A DNA stretch of 64,000 nt from Enterobacteriaceae bacterium RIT691 (GTDB lineage Bacteria; Pseudomonadota; Gammaproteobacteria; Enterobacterales; Enterobacteriaceae), in the NCBI GenBank assembly GCA_009668205.1, contig WJYM01000005.1, positions 186,001-250,000 on the forward strand. The letters run 5' to 3'. The first letter of the stretch is position 1. Every line of letters begins with the position of its first letter. The position numbers were made by a program, and so were the translations under genes. Under the pieces are notes generated by a model. That model did no database searches, was not told where the DNA came from, and saw only the letters and a list, made by a program, of their open reading frames with translations. Below are positions 48,442-58,151 of the stretch, piece by piece.

Positions 48442-48474
48442 ACGGCTGCGACGGATTGCAGATTATCGCAGCCG
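48442..48474. other. Inverted repeat between recR and the pirin gene
   Basis: ACGGCTGCGA at 48442-48451 pairs with TCGCAGCCGT at 48465-48474 around a 13-base loop. It lies eight bases after the pirin stop on the minus strand. Further downstream on that strand is a short T run (48417-48424 region), but not adjacent, so it may only be a weak terminator for the pirin mRNA. Confidence 0.45.
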
Positions 48475-48481
48475 TTCACGT

Positions 48482-49351
48482 TTACGCCATCGACTGGCCA
48501 AATCGCCCCTGGTTAAAATCGTCAATGGCCTGCTTTATTTCTTCCCGCGTGTTCATGACGAACGGCCCGTAACCTTCCACTGGCTCGTTCAGCGGTTCGC
48601 CGCTGAGTACCAGCACCACCGCATCGTTGTTGGCTTCAAGCGCGACGCTCTCGCCTTTGGCATCCAGCACCACCAGCTGCGCTTCCCGTACAACTTCGGC
48701 GTCATTGACCATCACGGTGCCGTTGAGCACCACCAGCGCGGTATTCCAGCCATCCTGAAGATGCAGATGCGTCACACCCTGCGCATTCAGGCGCAAATCG
48801 AGAATTTGCATCGGTGAAAAGGTTCTGGCTGGGCCTTTGTGCCCGTCCAGTTCGCCCGCAATCACCCGCGCCACGCCTGCGTTGTCAGGCAGTGTCACCA
48901 GTGGAATATCCGCATCGGTGATCGGCTGATACGCAGGCGGCGTGTTTTTCGCCTTTGCCGGAAGGTTCACCCAGAGCTGCACCATTTCCAGCGTGCCGCC
49001 TTTTTCGCTGAACGCAGGAGAGTGAAACTCTTCATGCAGAATTCCGCTGCCCGCCGTCATCCATTGCACGTCGCCCGGCCCGATAACACCGCCGCCTCCG
49101 CTGGAATCACGGTGCGCAACTTCGCCTTTATAGACGAGGGTGACGGTTTCAAATCCACGGTGAGGATGCACATCCACGCCGCGCTGGCCTTTGTTGCTCG
49201 GCTTGAATTCTGCAGGGCCTGCATAGTCCAGCAGCAAAAACGGGCTGAGCTGCTGGGCGAATTTTGTGTAGGAAAACAGGGAACGCACCGGGAACCCGTC
49301 GCCCACCCAATGGGATTTCGGAGCTGAGTAAACGCCAAGAATCGATTTCAT
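48482..49351 (-). CDS. Pirin-family bicupin protein
   Basis: A 289-residue pirin. The N-terminal cupin holds the metal ligands H62 and H64 (DVHPHRGFET), H106 and E108 (GSGILHEEFHS); the second cupin covers about 170-270. Full-length pirins are iron-binding proteins, some with quercetin dioxygenase activity; the role of this one is unknown. AGGAGA precedes MKSILGVYS; a longer frame to 49507 overlaps the divergent regulator and is rejected. It is divergent from a LysR gene, a common arrangement in which the regulator controls the pirin, and together they interrupt the recR-ybaB linkage. Confidence 0.92.
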   Translation of the reverse strand: MKSILGVYSAPKSHWVGDGFPVRSLFSYTKFAQQLSPFLLLDYAGPAEFKPSNKGQRGVDVHPHRGFETVTLVYKGEVAHRDSSGGGGVIGPGDVQWMTAGSGILHEEFHSPAFSEKGGTLEMVQLWVNLPAKAKNTPPAYQPITDADIPLVTLPDNAGVARVIAGELDGHKGPARTFSPMQILDLRLNAQGVTHLHLQDGWNTALVVLNGTVMVNDAEVVREAQLVVLDAKGESVALEANNDAVVLVLSGEPLNEPVEGYGPFVMNTREEIKQAIDDFNQGRFGQSMA

Positions 49352-49459
49352 GTTTATCTCCTGTGCAATGTAATGCGATGGGATAAAGCTTATCCGCAAG
49401 ACAGTGATTGCGGTAGACTGCCAAAATGAACGCAGTGTTCCATTAACAGGACAAAGGCC

Positions 49460-50365
49460 ATGCAGGATCTCAACGATTTGTGGTATTTCGCGCAGGTGGT
49501 GGAACAAGGCGGGTTTTCCCCGGCCAGCCGGGCGATTGGGATACCGAAATCTCGCCTCAGCCGACGCATTGCGCTGCTGGAAGAACGGCTGGGAACCCGC
49601 TTGCTGCAGCGCTCAACGCGGAGTTTTACGGTCACGGATGCCGGGCAGCTGTTCTATCGCCACTGCAAGGCGATGATCATCGAAGCGGAAGCCGCGCAGG
49701 AGGCAATGGAAACCCTGCACGCCGAGCCCTGTGGCCTGATTCGCCTGACCTGTCCTGTCGCGTTGTTGCATGTCCATATTGACGAGATGTTGGCGCAGTT
49801 CATGCTCCAGTATCCGCAGGTGACGGTGCAGCTCGAAGAAACCAACCGCCGTGTCGACGTGGTGAACGAAAACATCGATCTGGCGATCCGCGTGCGTCCT
49901 CTGCCACTGGAAGACAGTGACCTGGTGATGCGTAAATTGGCAACACGTACTATGTGCCTGGTGGCAAGCCCTGGTCTGGTCGCGCAATTTGGCCTGCCCG
50001 CCTCCCCGGCCGATTTGCAGCACTGGCCAAGCCTGGCACGGGCGCGTGCTCAGAACCACTACCGTTGGTTTTTGATTGGGCCGGAACAGCAGGACGCGAC
50101 AATTCATCATCAGCCGCGCTTTATCACCACCGATATGATTGCCCTGAGAACCGCCGCCGTCGCGGGCGTTGGCATGGTCCAGTTGCCGTTATTGATGCTG
50201 GATGAACAGCTTAAAGCCGGGAAACTGGTGCAGCTGTTGCCGGAGTGGCGGGCAAAGCAGGAAATCATCCATATTGTCTATCCCTCACGACGCGGACAGT
50301 TACCGGCGGTTCGGGCGTTGATTGATTTTCTGGCTGAGCGTTATGAGGCGTTGGTGGAGAACTAA
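49460..50365 (+). CDS. LysR-family transcriptional regulator
   Basis: A 301-residue LysR-type regulator with an N-terminal winged helix-turn-helix (DLNDLWYFAQVVEQGGFSPA, then KSRLSRRIALLEERLGTRLL) and a substrate-binding domain typical of the CrgA/DsdC-like branch (IRLTCPVALLH, NIDLAIRVRPLPL, FITTDMIALRTAAVAGVGMVQLP). CAGGACAAAGG precedes the ATG. The pirin gene is divergent at 109 bases; it is the likely target. The regulator is followed at once by the ybaB terminator. No effector can be inferred. Confidence 0.92.
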   Translation: MQDLNDLWYFAQVVEQGGFSPASRAIGIPKSRLSRRIALLEERLGTRLLQRSTRSFTVTDAGQLFYRHCKAMIIEAEAAQEAMETLHAEPCGLIRLTCPVALLHVHIDEMLAQFMLQYPQVTVQLEETNRRVDVVNENIDLAIRVRPLPLEDSDLVMRKLATRTMCLVASPGLVAQFGLPASPADLQHWPSLARARAQNHYRWFLIGPEQQDATIHHQPRFITTDMIALRTAAVAGVGMVQLPLLMLDEQLKAGKLVQLLPEWRAKQEIIHIVYPSRRGQLPAVRALIDFLAERYEALVEN

Positions 50366-50368
50366 AAC

Positions 50369-50392
50369 AAAAAAGGCGACATCGCTGTCGCC
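50369..50392 (-). terminator. Intrinsic terminator after ybaB
   Basis: Read on the minus strand GGCGACA/TGTCGCC (50375-50381 and 50386-50392) with loop GCGA is followed by six T (50369-50374). It lies 12 bases after the ybaB stop and only four after the LysR stop, so it ends the dnaX-ybaB mRNA and on the plus strand gives a weaker end (CTTT) for the regulator. Confidence 0.88.
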
Positions 50393-50404
50393 CTTTAACC
50401 GTTA

Positions 50405-50752
<348 letters not shown>

Positions 50753-50792
50753 TCAGTCATGTTAAAAGTAAAACTGCAAGCCTGGCTTACAG

Positions 50793-52739
50793 TCAAACGG
50801 GTCGAATACTCTCTTCATCCAGATCCGCATCGAAGAAACGGCGCAGGGTCTGAATGTTATTATCCGCGATGATGGCTTCGCGCGCCTGCGCGAGCTTCTC
50901 TTCGTAAATCGTCTGGCGCCACTCCAACGGCGTACGCACCGCAGGATTATCATCTTCCACGATGGTCAGTTCAACCGGAGAACCGCTTAATTCGCTGAGC
51001 GCTTCAGTTAAGGTTTTCAGCGCACCTGGGCTATTGAGGTGCCGCTGAGTGGGACGCAGATGCAAACACACTGCCGCACCGTTTTGCTCTTTCCAGGCAT
51101 TCAGCGCCACCTGTTCCACTAACTTTGGCAGCTTCATCTGGCTGACTTCTGCCGCCCAGCCGTCACGTTCAACGGCTTCCACGGCAAGCTTTGCCGCCAG
51201 TTCGGGGGTCTTTTCATGCTCCAGCGCCTTCTTCAGCGCTTTTGGCGTGGCGACTTCTTCTTTCACCTCTTCGGTGGGCGTCGTCGACTTCCAGCGGTAC
51301 GCTTCTTTCTTCTGCGGGCGTTGAGCTTCAAGCGCAGACGCTGCCGGGCGCGCTTGCACGCGTTCCGTCACCGAGGCCAGTCTCTCGAGCGCAGCACTGT
51401 TCACCGGCCGCGCGCGGGATGCGGAGGCCGGTTCACTCTTTTTTGCTTTGGGTGCTCCCTGAGCGCGCTGCAGCTGGCTGCGGGCTGCCAGCACCGAACT
51501 GGTGGCATCGGGCAGCGATTCGTTTTGATACGACGATGCCGCGGGGGCCTGCTGTGGCACCTGTGTTGGGTGCATGACCGCCGTGGGTGCGACGGGGGCA
51601 AACGACTGCGGCTGACTGTCCTTTTCCGGTAAAAGCGGCTCCGGCAACGGCTGGCGCGGATGGAATGCCAGCGCGCGCAGCAGCGCCATTTCGACGCCCA
51701 TCCGTCGGTCCGGGGCATACGGTAACTCTTTGCGGCCAACCAGCAGCGTCTGGTAATAAAGCTGAATATCGGCTGGCGGCACCGTGCGGGCCAACTCGCG
51801 CATACGATGCTCTACCGGCGCCATATCACTGCCCAACGCCGATGGCGACAGCTGTACCATCGCGATGCGGTGCAGCAGGCTTTGCATTTCGACCAGCAGC
51901 GCTTCCCACTCTATACCGCGAGCGGCGGCTTCGTGAATCAGCGTCATCACCTGTTCGCCGTTGGCGGCGACCAGCGCTTCAATCAGCGACAGGGCCTGAT
52001 CGTCGTCCAGCGTGCCCAACATGGTGCTGACGCTGGCCGCGGTCAGCTGTCCGTCACCGCTGGCAATCGCCTGATCGGTGAGGCTCAAAGCATCACGCAG
52101 GCTGCCATCCGCCGCACGGGCCAGCAGCTGGAGCGCACGCGGCTCTGAGACGATTTTCTCTTCCGTCAGAATATGGTCAAGCTGCTCGCGAATTTGATCG
52201 ACGTCGAGCGCTTTAAGATGGAACTGCAGACAACGGGAAAGAATCGTGACCGGCAGCTTTTGCGGATCGGTGGTCGCCAGCAGGAATTTGACGTGCGACG
52301 GCGGCTCTTCCAGCGTTTTTAACAGCGCGTTAAAGCTGTGACGCGAGAGCATGTGCACTTCATCGATCAGGTAAACCTTGAAGCGACCGCGCGCCGGTGA
52401 GTACTGGACGTTATCCAGCAGATCGCGGGTATCTTCAACTTTGGTGCGCGAAGCGGCATCAATCTCAATCAGATCAACAAAGCGGCCCTGCTCGATTTCA
52501 CGGCAGTTATCGCAAACACCGCACGGTGTCGCGGTAATCCCGCTTTCGCAGTTCAGTCCTTTCGCCAACAGTCGGGCGATAGACGTTTTGCCGACGCCAC
52601 GCGTGCCAGAGAACAGATAGGCGTGGTGAATGCGACCGGACGCCAGGCCGTTCGCCAGTGCGGTCAGCACATGTTCCTGGCCGACAACGTCAGCAAAGGT
52701 TTGTGGTCGCCATTTTCGGGCTAAGACCTGATAACTCAT
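50793..52739 (-). CDS. dnaX: DNA polymerase III subunits tau and gamma
   Basis: DnaX is the clamp-loader ATPase; full-length tau also ties together core polymerase and DnaB. The 648-residue tau has Walker A SGTRGVGKTSIAR near 45, a zinc module with CGVCDNC, Walker B VYLIDEVHMLS and SRC arginine finger, then domains IV-V after residue 430 with variable linker. Codons 433-434 are the slippery A-AAA-AAG at which a -1 shift gives gamma, calculated as 435 residues. Five residues longer than E. coli tau. ybaB follows; apt is upstream. Confidence 0.98.
   Translation of the reverse strand: MSYQVLARKWRPQTFADVVGQEHVLTALANGLASGRIHHAYLFSGTRGVGKTSIARLLAKGLNCESGITATPCGVCDNCREIEQGRFVDLIEIDAASRTKVEDTRDLLDNVQYSPARGRFKVYLIDEVHMLSRHSFNALLKTLEEPPSHVKFLLATTDPQKLPVTILSRCLQFHLKALDVDQIREQLDHILTEEKIVSEPRALQLLARAADGSLRDALSLTDQAIASGDGQLTAASVSTMLGTLDDDQALSLIEALVAANGEQVMTLIHEAAARGIEWEALLVEMQSLLHRIAMVQLSPSALGSDMAPVEHRMRELARTVPPADIQLYYQTLLVGRKELPYAPDRRMGVEMALLRALAFHPRQPLPEPLLPEKDSQPQSFAPVAPTAVMHPTQVPQQAPAASSYQNESLPDATSSVLAARSQLQRAQGAPKAKKSEPASASRARPVNSAALERLASVTERVQARPAASALEAQRPQKKEAYRWKSTTPTEEVKEEVATPKALKKALEHEKTPELAAKLAVEAVERDGWAAEVSQMKLPKLVEQVALNAWKEQNGAAVCLHLRPTQRHLNSPGALKTLTEALSELSGSPVELTIVEDDNPAVRTPLEWRQTIYEEKLAQAREAIIADNNIQTLRRFFDADLDEESIRPV
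51433..51444 (-). promoter_or_regulatory. Programmed -1 frameshift site in dnaX
   Basis: On the minus strand A-AAA-AAG (51438-51444) is followed in the -1 frame by GAG and TGA (51433-51435), giving gamma with a terminal glutamate. The stimulatory internal AGGGAG lies ten bases upstream (51455-51460), and CCGGCC/GGCCGG arms downstream can form the stem that E. coli dnaX also uses. All three parts of the known signal are present. Confidence 0.93.
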
Positions 52740-52827
52740 TGGCAGGCTCTGAAACGCTGAAAGGTGAAATACAGGAGGGTAATGCTATCACAGCCTCGCC
52801 TTTTGAGCGAGGCTGTGGAGGTGCGGA

Positions 52828-53379
52828 TCAATGACCCGGGAACGGCACCAGGCTGTAGCAATGAATGCCCTGGCTTTCCAGGCGCTGTTCGCCGCCCAGA
52901 TCGAACAGATTGATGATGAAGGCCGCATCGGTGACTTCGCCACCCAGACGACGGATCAGCTTCACTGTCGCTTCGATGGTACCGCCGGTCGCCAGCAGGT
53001 CGTCGACCACCAGCACTTTGTCGCCCGGTTGGATAGCATCAATGTGGATTTCCAGCTGGTCGGTGCCGTATTCCAGCTCGTAGCTCTCAGCGATGGTTTC
53101 ACGTGGCAGTTTGCGCGGTTTGCGCACCGGCACAAATCCTACGCCCAGCGCCAGCGCAACCGGAGCACCAAACAGGAAACCACGCGCCTCGGTACCCACC
53201 ACTTTGGTGATCCCGGCGTCTTTAAAACGCTCAGTCAGCAGTTCAATGCTGAGTGCATAAGCTTTCGGGTCTTCCAGCATGCTGGTGACATCGCGGAAAA
53301 GAATGCCAGGTTTCGGATAGTCCTGGATGCTTTTAATGCTGTTTTTTAGAAATTCAAGCTGCTGTGCAGTCGCGGTCAT
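52828..53379 (-). CDS. apt: Adenine phosphoribosyltransferase
   Basis: Apt converts adenine and PRPP to AMP in purine salvage. The 183-residue protein has [12 protein letters not shown], the flexible loop region [14 protein letters not shown]-like and the PRPP motif [13 protein letters not shown]. The start at [11 protein letters not shown] equals that of E. coli Apt; an ATG 14 codons upstream is rejected because the added residues are not family-like. It lies upstream of dnaX on the same strand, with 88 bases between. Confidence 0.97.
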   Translation of the reverse strand: MTATAQQLEFLKNSIKSIQDYPKPGILFRDVTSMLEDPKAYALSIELLTERFKDAGITKVVGTEARGFLFGAPVALALGVGFVPVRKPRKLPRETIAESYELEYGTDQLEIHIDAIQPGDKVLVVDDLLATGGTIEATVKLIRRLGGEVTDAAFIINLFDLGGEQRLESQGIHCYSLVPFPGH

Positions 53380-53532
53380 AGGTGTATGCCTGATTAAAAC
53401 GGTGTAACTCACAAGGCGCAATTTGCTGAAGGCTAATGTTACGTTTGATTAACCTTTAACCAGCTTCGCCCGTGCTCGAAAACGCCAGAATGTACTGGCA
53501 GTCGTCAAGAAATGCAATATCCATTGTAGGCA

Positions 53533-53910
53533 TTATTCTTTTTGTTGTTCTGCATCAACCACCGGGATCCGCCACATAAAAATTAACAGGCAGGTCAGGA
53601 TGACTAACAGCAAAATGCGCACCCAGAACAGCTTGACCAGCCACAAGGAGACGGCAAAGGTCAGCAGGATCATCACAATGGCTCGCGGCTTCGCACCGGG
53701 CGGCATCGCCTTATACTGTTGCCAGTGACGCAGATAGCTGCCAAACCAGGAGCGGTACAGCAACCAGGCATGAAAACGAGGCGATGAGCGGGCAAAGCAC
53801 CAGGCGGCGAGCAGGATAAACGGCGTCGTGGGCAAAAGCGGCAAAAACACCCCCAGCGTCCCTAACGCTACCGCCAGCCAGCCAATGATGTTTAAAATAG
53901 TCCGTTTCAT
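53533..53910 (-). CDS. ybaN: DUF454 inner membrane protein YbaN
   Basis: A 125-residue membrane protein with three hydrophobic segments: residues about 5-35 (IIGWLAVALGTLGVFLPLLPTTPFILLAAW is the DUF454 mark, here given only as its position), 75-95 and 97-113. WCFARSSPRFHAWLL follows. Function is unknown. The ribosome binding site is weak. Divergent from priC, as in E. coli. Confidence 0.92.
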   Translation of the reverse strand: MKRTILNIIGWLAVALGTLGVFLPLLPTTPFILLAAWCFARSSPRFHAWLLYRSWFGSYLRHWQQYKAMPPGAKPRAIVMILLTFAVSLWLVKLFWVRILLLVILTCLLIFMWRIPVVDAEQQKE

Positions 53911-53978
53911 GGTGAGAATCGTTATCAAAATGAACGGCAAATGTAGCACAGGCTTGCGACAATTCGCTGGAGAAAGAG

Positions 53979-54506
53979 ATGAAAACAGACCTGTTACTGC
54001 AATCGCTGGACGCGCAGGTTTCGCGCCTGGAGGCCGACATCGCGCCGATGGCCTTTCACGCGACGCTGGGCGCCCGCTTTGATCGCCAGCTTTTTCGGAC
54101 CCGAAGCCCTTTTTTACAGGCCTGCGTAGAAGAAGTCCGTGGGAATTTGCAGGCGCTGCGCCGTGCCGTTGAGCACGGACAAAATGAACAGGTGCAGTGG
54201 CTGGCGGAACAGTTGGTGGCTCAGCTTGAAGCCATTGCCCGCGAAAGTGCCGCCTGGACGCTGCGCGGTTGGGACAGCGGTTCACCCGCGCTGACCCGCT
54301 GGCAGCGTAAACGGCTACAGCACCAGGAGTATGAACGCCGCCTCCTGGAGATGACGCGGCAAAGACGCCAGCAGTTGGCGCAGGCGACGACGCTTGCAGA
54401 TCAACAGCGCCTGGCCCGCGAAGTGGACGCATTTAGCGCACGACTGACGCGTTGTCGTAACGCACTGGAAAATATTGAAAACGTACTGGCCCGCATGACG
54501 CGCTAG
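53979..54506 (+). CDS. priC: Primosomal replication protein N'' (PriC)
   Basis: PriC restarts stalled forks by loading DnaB with DnaC. The 175-residue protein is almost wholly helical and rich in arginine and glutamine, with the conserved [32 protein letters not shown] and a basic C-terminal half. GGAGAAAGAG precedes the ATG. ybaM follows after 11 bases. Confidence 0.94.
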   Translation: MKTDLLLQSLDAQVSRLEADIAPMAFHATLGARFDRQLFRTRSPFLQACVEEVRGNLQALRRAVEHGQNEQVQWLAEQLVAQLEAIARESAAWTLRGWDSGSPALTRWQRKRLQHQEYERRLLEMTRQRRQQLAQATTLADQQRLAREVDAFSARLTRCRNALENIENVLARMTR

Positions 54507-54517
54507 CAGGAGGAAAT

Positions 54518-54703
54518 ATGTCACTGGAAAACGCTCCGGAAGAGGTCAAGCTGGCCGTGGATTTGATTATGCTGCTGGAAGAGAACGGGATTGCCCCGGA
54601 GACGGTGCTGAGTGCACTGGAGATAGTGAAGCGGGATTTTGAGCGTAAGGCCGCTGCCATTTCCCCTCACCCTAACCCTCTCCCCAAAGGGGCGAGGGAA
54701 TAA
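54518..54703 (+). CDS. ybaM: YbaM/RsmS pleiotropic regulator, with a repeat-encoded C-terminus
   Basis: The first 45 or so residues ([20 protein letters not shown] onward to KRDFERK) match YbaM (RsmS), a small acidic protein of 53 residues in E. coli. The last 13 residues ([13 protein letters not shown]) are read from the left arm of the GC-rich dyad repeat, so the tail differs completely from the E. coli one (about DDEAEK). The protein is thus 61 residues. AGGAGG lies seven bases before the ATG. It shares an operon with priC. Confidence 0.9.
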   Translation: MSLENAPEEVKLAVDLIMLLEENGIAPETVLSALEIVKRDFERKAAAISPHPNPLPKGARE

Positions 54704-54789
54704 AAACGCCCCTCATTCCTGTTACTCAATGATCTGAGGGAATGATTTGCGCCCTCTCCCTTTTCAGGGAGAGGGCCGGGGTGAGGGTC
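54660..54789. repeat. GC-rich dyad repeat at ybaM/mscK junction
   Basis: CCCTCACCCTAACCCTCTCCCC-AAAGGGGCGAGGGA at 54664-54700 and CCCTCTCCCTTTTCAGGGAGAGGG then CCGGGGTGAGGG at 54752-54788 are inverted partners of the family. The left arm runs into the ybaM reading frame and provides its last codons and stop; the right end is ten bases from the convergent mscK stop. Confidence 0.85.
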
Positions 54790-54797
54790 AATCCACC

Positions 54798-57700
54798 TTA
54801 TGCCTGTGCAGGCGTGGGATCATCCCCTTTGACTTCGCGCTTCACTTCCGTCACTTCATCCCCGATTTTGTTACGCAGATGGACTTCAAGCTGATTGAAG
54901 GCGATGTTAATCCCGTTCTCACGGCACAGACGATCGATAGTACGGTTCAGCTCATCCACGGTGTAGCTGCGGTCGCGCAGCTCACGGACGTACAGACGCA
55001 ATTCATGATCCAACGTACTTGGCCCAAACGTGGTGAAGAACACCGACGGCTCCGGCTCATGCATCACCTTCGGATGCTCCATCGCCGCTTTCAACAACAC
55101 TTCCTTCACCTTATCCAAATCTGAACCGTAGGCGACGCCAATACGGATAACCACGCGGGTAATGGTATCGCTGAGCGACCAGTTGATCAGACGCTCGGTC
55201 ACGAAGGCTTTGTTCGGGATAATCACTTCTTTCCTGTCGAAGTCTGTGATGGTCGTGGCGCGTATACGGATTTTGCTCACCGACCCTGAGAATGTCCCGA
55301 TGGTAACCGTATCGCCGATACGTACCGGGCGTTCGAAGAGAATAATCAGACCAGAAACGAAGTTACCGAAAATCTCCTGCAGGCCGAAACCAAGACCGAC
55401 CGACAGCGCCGCGGCGAGCCACTGCAGCTTATCCCATGAGACCCCCAGCGAACCGAAGATTGTCATCGCACCCGCGGCAATAATGACGTAATTCAGGATC
55501 GTGGTGATGGCATACGAGGCCCCCTGACGCATGTTGAGCCTTGAGAGCACTAGCACTTCCAACAGACCAGGCAGGTTGCGGATTAACGCCCATGCCACCA
55601 CCAGCGCAATCAAGGCAAACAACAGGCTGCCAAGCGTAACGTTGCGGATGACTTCCGATCCCGCTTCGCTGACGTTGTAGTGCCACAGCGTGATGCTGTC
55701 GAGGTAGGCAAAGACGGTGATTAAATCTGACCAAATGGCCCAGAACATCACGCCAAACAGCGCCGCCATCACCAGCATGGTGATACGCAGCGTTTGCTGG
55801 TTGACGTCTTCCAGCGCGATGGTCGGCTCTTCCTGCGGCTCAGCACCCTCGGCACCTTCTTTGACCAGGTGCTGACGACGAGCCAGCGCGCGGCGATAGG
55901 CAATGCGCCGTGCGGCAACGCTCAGGCCACGCAGGACCGTCTGGTACAGCAGATTCCAGAGGATCACCAGATAGACGGTTTCAATCCAGCGGCCTGCCAG
56001 ACGCAGCGTGGTGTAGAAATAACCCGTTGCGGTCAGCACCATCAGCGCAACGGGGACAATCGCCAGCACCGTGATCGTCAGCAGACGCAGGCTGTGGGAC
56101 TCTTTGTCACGCCAGGCCTCACGGCACATCGGCATGATCAGGATCGAGATCAGCAGCAGGTTAAGGAAAATCGCAAACTGGCCGAACACGTCATCCATCA
56201 GACGCAGCGGGGTCAGCTCAGCTTCAACGGCCCAGAAATGCAGCGGCAGCAGCGCCAGGCTGATACGCACGATCTGGCGACGCCAGTGGCTGGTCAGCTG
56301 CGGCGGCATGTTGAAATGCGTCACCGCCACGCCGTTCTTTTCCAGCGCTTTCCAGCACACGCCGAACACCAACCAGAAGACAGCCAGTTTTTTACTGAAC
56401 GCCCACAGCAGGTCGCTGATATTGAGCTGCATGGTCAGCAGAATCAGCCCGGCGGCGAGGATCATCATCACCACCGGCAGCGCACGGATGAGATCGATAA
56501 GGATCGCCTTCGGGGTGTGGAGCTGGCTGTCATTTCTCAGGTGGCCGACTTCGGAAGCCAGCTTTTTCTGGTAATCGCGCAACCACGTTAGGCGCCAGCG
56601 GATCAGTCCGGCAATCAGTAACAGCGGCAGCCCCGCAAGGAAAGCCACGAACACCGCAGGCCAGGCCTGAGCCCAGTTAACGGTGATTTTCATTTTGCTG
56701 AACTGATCTTTCAACGAAGACGGGAAGGCTTTAACCCAGCTCCAGTCCATCGGCTTGTTGCTGTTCACCCAGAAAATCTGCTGCGTCAGAATCGAGCGCA
56801 GGCTTTTGGAAACGCTCATCAGCTGCTGCTGGTTGATTTGCAGGTTGATGGCCATCATCAGCTGGTTGCCCAACTGCTTGTTCATCTGATCCAGCAGCTC
56901 GCGACGCATATCAACAACCTGCGTCAACGCATCGGTCACTTCGGCGTTGACATCTCCGCTATGCCCTTCTTCCAGCTTCGCCACATAGTCGTCGCTCTGG
57001 AACAGGGCATCGCGCTGCTGGTTAACTTCAAACTGTTCCAGACGCAAATCCGCGATGCGGTTGGTCATGTCTTCCAGCTCATCAGCTGAAGGCAACGTCT
57101 GCTGTTCCTGGTAGAGAATACGTGACAGCAACAGGCTCCCTTTAAGCATGGAGATCTGCTCTTTCACATTGCGTTCGGACTGGAGTGCACGATCCAGCCA
57201 GTTCTTCACGCGGATGTTTTGCTGCACCAACTGATTGCCGTTTTCCGTCGCTTTTATCAAACGCTCGCTAAGCTGATGGTTAACATCCAGCTCCTGCTTC
57301 ACCAGCGGATTGGCCTGAATGCGTTCGGCGTCATCCGGGGAAACCGCTTCCTGCGCCGTTTTTTCGGTTAGGGTTAAACGCTTGGTACTCACCGCCTCCT
57401 GCAACAGCTGAAGCTGGTGCTGCAGGCGGTTGCTGTTTGCCGTCAGATAGTCGCGCTGCTTTTGCAGGGTATCCTGCAGTACGGTATTGCCGGCGAGGCT
57501 TTTACGCTGCTGGTCGAGTTCGGCATTCAGCAGCGCCTGTTGAGCCAACAGCATCGTTTGCTGGGAGGGACGCAAGGCATCTTCCCCCACCGTCGTGCCG
57601 TTCAGTCTGTTACGAATTTGCTGGAGCTGCTGTGAGGCGTTGTACATCGAGTTTTGTACACGCTCGGGCTGGGTCTGCAGCGAGACCAGTTGACTGTTGT

Positions 57701-58151
57701 AAGTCGAGAGGTCGTTTTGCGCGGTTTGCAGCTGATCGAGCAGATCGGTGATGCGCGTTTCAAGCTGGCGCACGCTAAGCTGGCTGTAGGTTTTACGGAT
57801 GTCGTCATCGCTGTCGGCTTCCCCGAGCGCATTCAGGCTGTCTGTCGCCTGGCGCATTTTGCCCGGAGCCTGATCGATTTGCTGTTTCAGCTGCGCCGTC
57901 TCATCTTTGACGCGATCGATTTTATCGAGGATTTGCAGCGTATCGGTCAAATCCTGCTCGACAAGCTTATCCTGCGGGGTCAAATCCTTTTTCTTGCTGA
58001 GAATGCTCAGCTGTTTTTGAACATCTGCGCGTTCAGGCAGATCGTTACTGTTTTGCGCTCGCGCCATACTCAGGCCAACCGCACCAAAGTAACAGAATAA
58101 AAAGAGCATTAACGCAGGGAGCGATTTCCGCCAAAAAGTAGTGTGCAGCAT
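54798..58151 (-). CDS. mscK: Potassium-dependent mechanosensitive channel MscK (KefA)
   Basis: MscK is an inner-membrane channel opened by membrane tension and external potassium. The protein has an N-terminal signal segment (LPALMLFLFCYFGAVGLSMARA), a long periplasmic coiled-coil region (to about residue 470), some eleven membrane helices and a MscS-like C-terminal domain with GLGFGLQEIFGNFVSGLIIL as the pore-lining helix. At 1117 residues it is near the E. coli 1120. I set the start at MLHTTFWRK because it gives a normal signal peptide; an ATG at 58214 has a better ribosome binding site (AGGAG, two bases away) and would add 21 residues. Confidence 0.93.
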   Translation of the reverse strand: MLHTTFWRKSLPALMLFLFCYFGAVGLSMARAQNSNDLPERADVQKQLSILSKKKDLTPQDKLVEQDLTDTLQILDKIDRVKDETAQLKQQIDQAPGKMRQATDSLNALGEADSDDDIRKTYSQLSVRQLETRITDLLDQLQTAQNDLSTYNSQLVSLQTQPERVQNSMYNASQQLQQIRNRLNGTTVGEDALRPSQQTMLLAQQALLNAELDQQRKSLAGNTVLQDTLQKQRDYLTANSNRLQHQLQLLQEAVSTKRLTLTEKTAQEAVSPDDAERIQANPLVKQELDVNHQLSERLIKATENGNQLVQQNIRVKNWLDRALQSERNVKEQISMLKGSLLLSRILYQEQQTLPSADELEDMTNRIADLRLEQFEVNQQRDALFQSDDYVAKLEEGHSGDVNAEVTDALTQVVDMRRELLDQMNKQLGNQLMMAINLQINQQQLMSVSKSLRSILTQQIFWVNSNKPMDWSWVKAFPSSLKDQFSKMKITVNWAQAWPAVFVAFLAGLPLLLIAGLIRWRLTWLRDYQKKLASEVGHLRNDSQLHTPKAILIDLIRALPVVMMILAAGLILLTMQLNISDLLWAFSKKLAVFWLVFGVCWKALEKNGVAVTHFNMPPQLTSHWRRQIVRISLALLPLHFWAVEAELTPLRLMDDVFGQFAIFLNLLLISILIMPMCREAWRDKESHSLRLLTITVLAIVPVALMVLTATGYFYTTLRLAGRWIETVYLVILWNLLYQTVLRGLSVAARRIAYRRALARRQHLVKEGAEGAEPQEEPTIALEDVNQQTLRITMLVMAALFGVMFWAIWSDLITVFAYLDSITLWHYNVSEAGSEVIRNVTLGSLLFALIALVVAWALIRNLPGLLEVLVLSRLNMRQGASYAITTILNYVIIAAGAMTIFGSLGVSWDKLQWLAAALSVGLGFGLQEIFGNFVSGLIILFERPVRIGDTVTIGTFSGSVSKIRIRATTITDFDRKEVIIPNKAFVTERLINWSLSDTITRVVIRIGVAYGSDLDKVKEVLLKAAMEHPKVMHEPEPSVFFTTFGPSTLDHELRLYVRELRDRSYTVDELNRTIDRLCRENGINIAFNQLEVHLRNKIGDEVTEVKREVKGDDPTPAQA

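Noticed and set aside
53911-54432. Long N-terminal extension of ybaN over priC
   Set aside because: The added residues are antisense to priC; the E. coli-like start MKRTILNIIGW is at 53910.
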